From: UBA5078 sp040384465
GTDB taxonomy: Bacteria > Pseudomonadota > Gammaproteobacteria > Pseudomonadales > Pseudohongiellaceae
Direction of reading: 5' to 3'
Length of the DNA: 64,000 bases
Assembly: GCA_040384465.1 (NCBI GenBank)
Contig: JAZKJF010000001.1
Span: 356,813 to 420,812, forward strand
In this document: in pieces, positions 63,217-64,000 of the stretch
Layout of the letters: the number at the start of each line of letters is the position of its first letter
Numbering within the stretch: the first letter of the stretch is position 1
Translations under genes and position numbers: made by a program
Notes under the pieces: model-generated
Databases searched by the model: none
Told to the model about the DNA's origin: nothing
Seen by the model: the letters and a program-made list of their open reading frames with translations, nothing else

Positions 63217-63573
63217 TCACAGCATGCCTTTACCATCTGTCGCACGCACTGGGATTCCTGCCGGGTCAAAACCCTCAAGACAGAACACATTGATGCCATA
63301 GCAATCCGGTGCAGAACGTTTGCGATGAAATGGATAGATCCCGCAAACCTTGCAGAAAAAATGCCGGGCAGTGCGCGTATGAAACTGGTACTCGGTCAGA
63401 AATGTTTCGCCACTAATCAGTGTAAATGCACTCTCATGCACTTTAACCATCAGCGCATTTTTGCGGGCGCAGATTGAACAGTCGCAAGTGGTCAACTCAG
63501 GAAAATCTGTTTCGATTTGAAAGCGGACTGCGCCGCAGTGGCAACTGCCAGTCAGGGATTTTATTTCACGCAT
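63217..63573 (-). CDS. GFA/CENP-V family zinc-binding protein
   Basis: 118-residue member of the family founded by glutathione-dependent formaldehyde-activating enzyme, most of whose bacterial members have no proven reaction. The zinc ligands are seen as GSCHCGAV, TCDCSICARKN and FFCKVCGIYPFH. ATG 63573 begins MREIKSLTGSCHCGAV; ATG 63585 is possible. It lies 44 bp downstream of tRNA-Leu in the same direction with no clear terminator between, so it might be read from the tRNA promoter. Confidence 0.88.
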   Translation of the reverse strand: MREIKSLTGSCHCGAVRFQIETDFPELTTCDCSICARKNALMVKVHESAFTLISGETFLTEYQFHTRTARHFFCKVCGIYPFHRKRSAPDCYGINVFCLEGFDPAGIPVRATDGKGML

Positions 63574-63617
63574 TATCATCACCATCGTTCACGAATGAAG
63601 ACACTTCGAGATTTACG

Positions 63618-63703
63618 TGGTGCCCGGAACCGGAATCGAACCGGTACGACCAAAGGTCGAGAGATTTTAAGTCTCTTGCGTCTACCAATTTCGCCACCCG
63701 GGC
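63618..63703 (-). tRNA. tRNA-Leu (anticodon TAA)
   Basis: 86 bases with encoded CCA. Acceptor GCCCGGG pairs with TCCGGGC (one G-T), D arm GTGGCGAAATTGGTAGACG, anticodon loop CTTAAAA, long variable arm of the Leu class, T loop GGTTCGATTCC. Last of the cluster Gly-Cys-Leu, the same trio as glyW-cysT-leuZ in E. coli. Confidence 0.97.
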
Positions 63704-63783
63704 TGGACGTGCGGAGGCTATGCGATATTACTGTTATTGCACGGAATCGGAAGAATACCGGCGATCGATCGGGGATTTACTAA

Positions 63784-63857
63784 TGGAGGCTGGGGTCGGA
63801 ATCGAACCGGCGTACGCGGAGTTGCAGTCCGCTGCATGACCACTCTGCCACCCAGCC
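63784..63857 (-). tRNA. tRNA-Cys (anticodon GCA)
   Basis: 74 bases with encoded CCA. Acceptor GGCTGGG / CCCAGCC is perfect, D arm includes GGTGGCAGAGTGGTCATGC, anticodon loop ACTGCAACT, T loop GGTTCGATTCC. Confidence 0.97.
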
Positions 63858-63949
63858 AAAAGTCCTACAAACTTACCTAACAGCTAGACTGGCCGACGTA
63901 AGGGTACGCTGTCAAATTGGCCTGAAGATAAATCATCATGACTAGAAAT

Positions 63950-64000
<51 letters not shown>

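Overview
The window is a dense stretch of chromosome from a free-living gammaproteobacterium of the Pseudomonadales/Oceanospirillales type. The basis is gene content and order. The run ftsK / trxB-aat-bpt-infA / clpA-clpS / cspD / icd (monomeric, ~741 aa) / nudJ-mnmA-hflD-purB matches the Pseudomonas order as I know it, and so does pabB / thrH / cysH / cysB. The APS-type CysH with its Fe-S cysteines, the ThrH phosphatase and REP-like repeats of pseudomonad flavour agree. I cannot name a genus. No phage, insertion sequence, plasmid or CRISPR signal was seen; nearly all of the DNA is ordinary, well-conserved coding sequence, and 16S rRNA is absent.

Layout. 1-8.3 kb: division and protein turnover (ftsK fragment, thioredoxin reductase, the two N-end-rule aminoacyl transferases with ClpA/ClpS, IF-1, CspD). 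Bpt and Aat add a leucine (or phenylalanine) to protein N-termini, ClpS recognises that residue and ClpA unfolds the protein, so this is a whole degradation route in one place. 8.3-20.8 kb: isocitrate dehydrogenase, RluE, molybdopterin synthesis (moaCDE), NudJ, MnmA-HflD-PurB, RoxA with a secretin-domain protein, PabB, ThrH. 20.9-24.3 kb: APS reductase, CysB, a cytosolic 5'-nucleotidase translationally coupled to CysB, MsrA. 24.6-34.6 kb: ArgD, then a signalling block with a PAS/GAF/GGDEF/EAL protein, a response regulator-EAL protein, a membrane diguanylate cyclase and an energy-taxis-like chemoreceptor, interrupted by GlpE, Rnk and a small unknown protein. 34.7-41.4 kb, all minus strand: MtnC, RlmI, CmoM, an M16 lipoprotein peptidase, an EamA exporter.

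41.4-59.3 kb is one unbroken minus-strand run: zwf-pgl-edd-eda-glk-malQ-glgB-glgX-glgP-glgC-glgA. It joins glucose phosphorylation, the complete Entner-Doudoroff path and complete glycogen synthesis and breakdown in a single arrangement. Two REPIN-type inverted repeats sit inside it, each forming the stop codon of the upstream gene. 59.4-62.7 kb: a MarR regulator with an EmrAB-type efflux pair. 62.7-64 kb: an unknown membrane-anchored protein, a GFA-family protein and a tRNA cluster Gly-Cys-Leu that runs off the end.

No large undescribed system is evident. The best leads are small: REPINs that overlap stop codons, three housekeeping proteins carrying short in-frame tandem repeats (HflD, GlgB, ClpA), a structured rnk leader with a possible leaderless small ORF, palindromes before zwf and marR, and several convergent gene pairs that overlap or nearly touch. 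All coordinates, motifs and spacings were read by eye; statements about other genomes are from general knowledge and were not searched.
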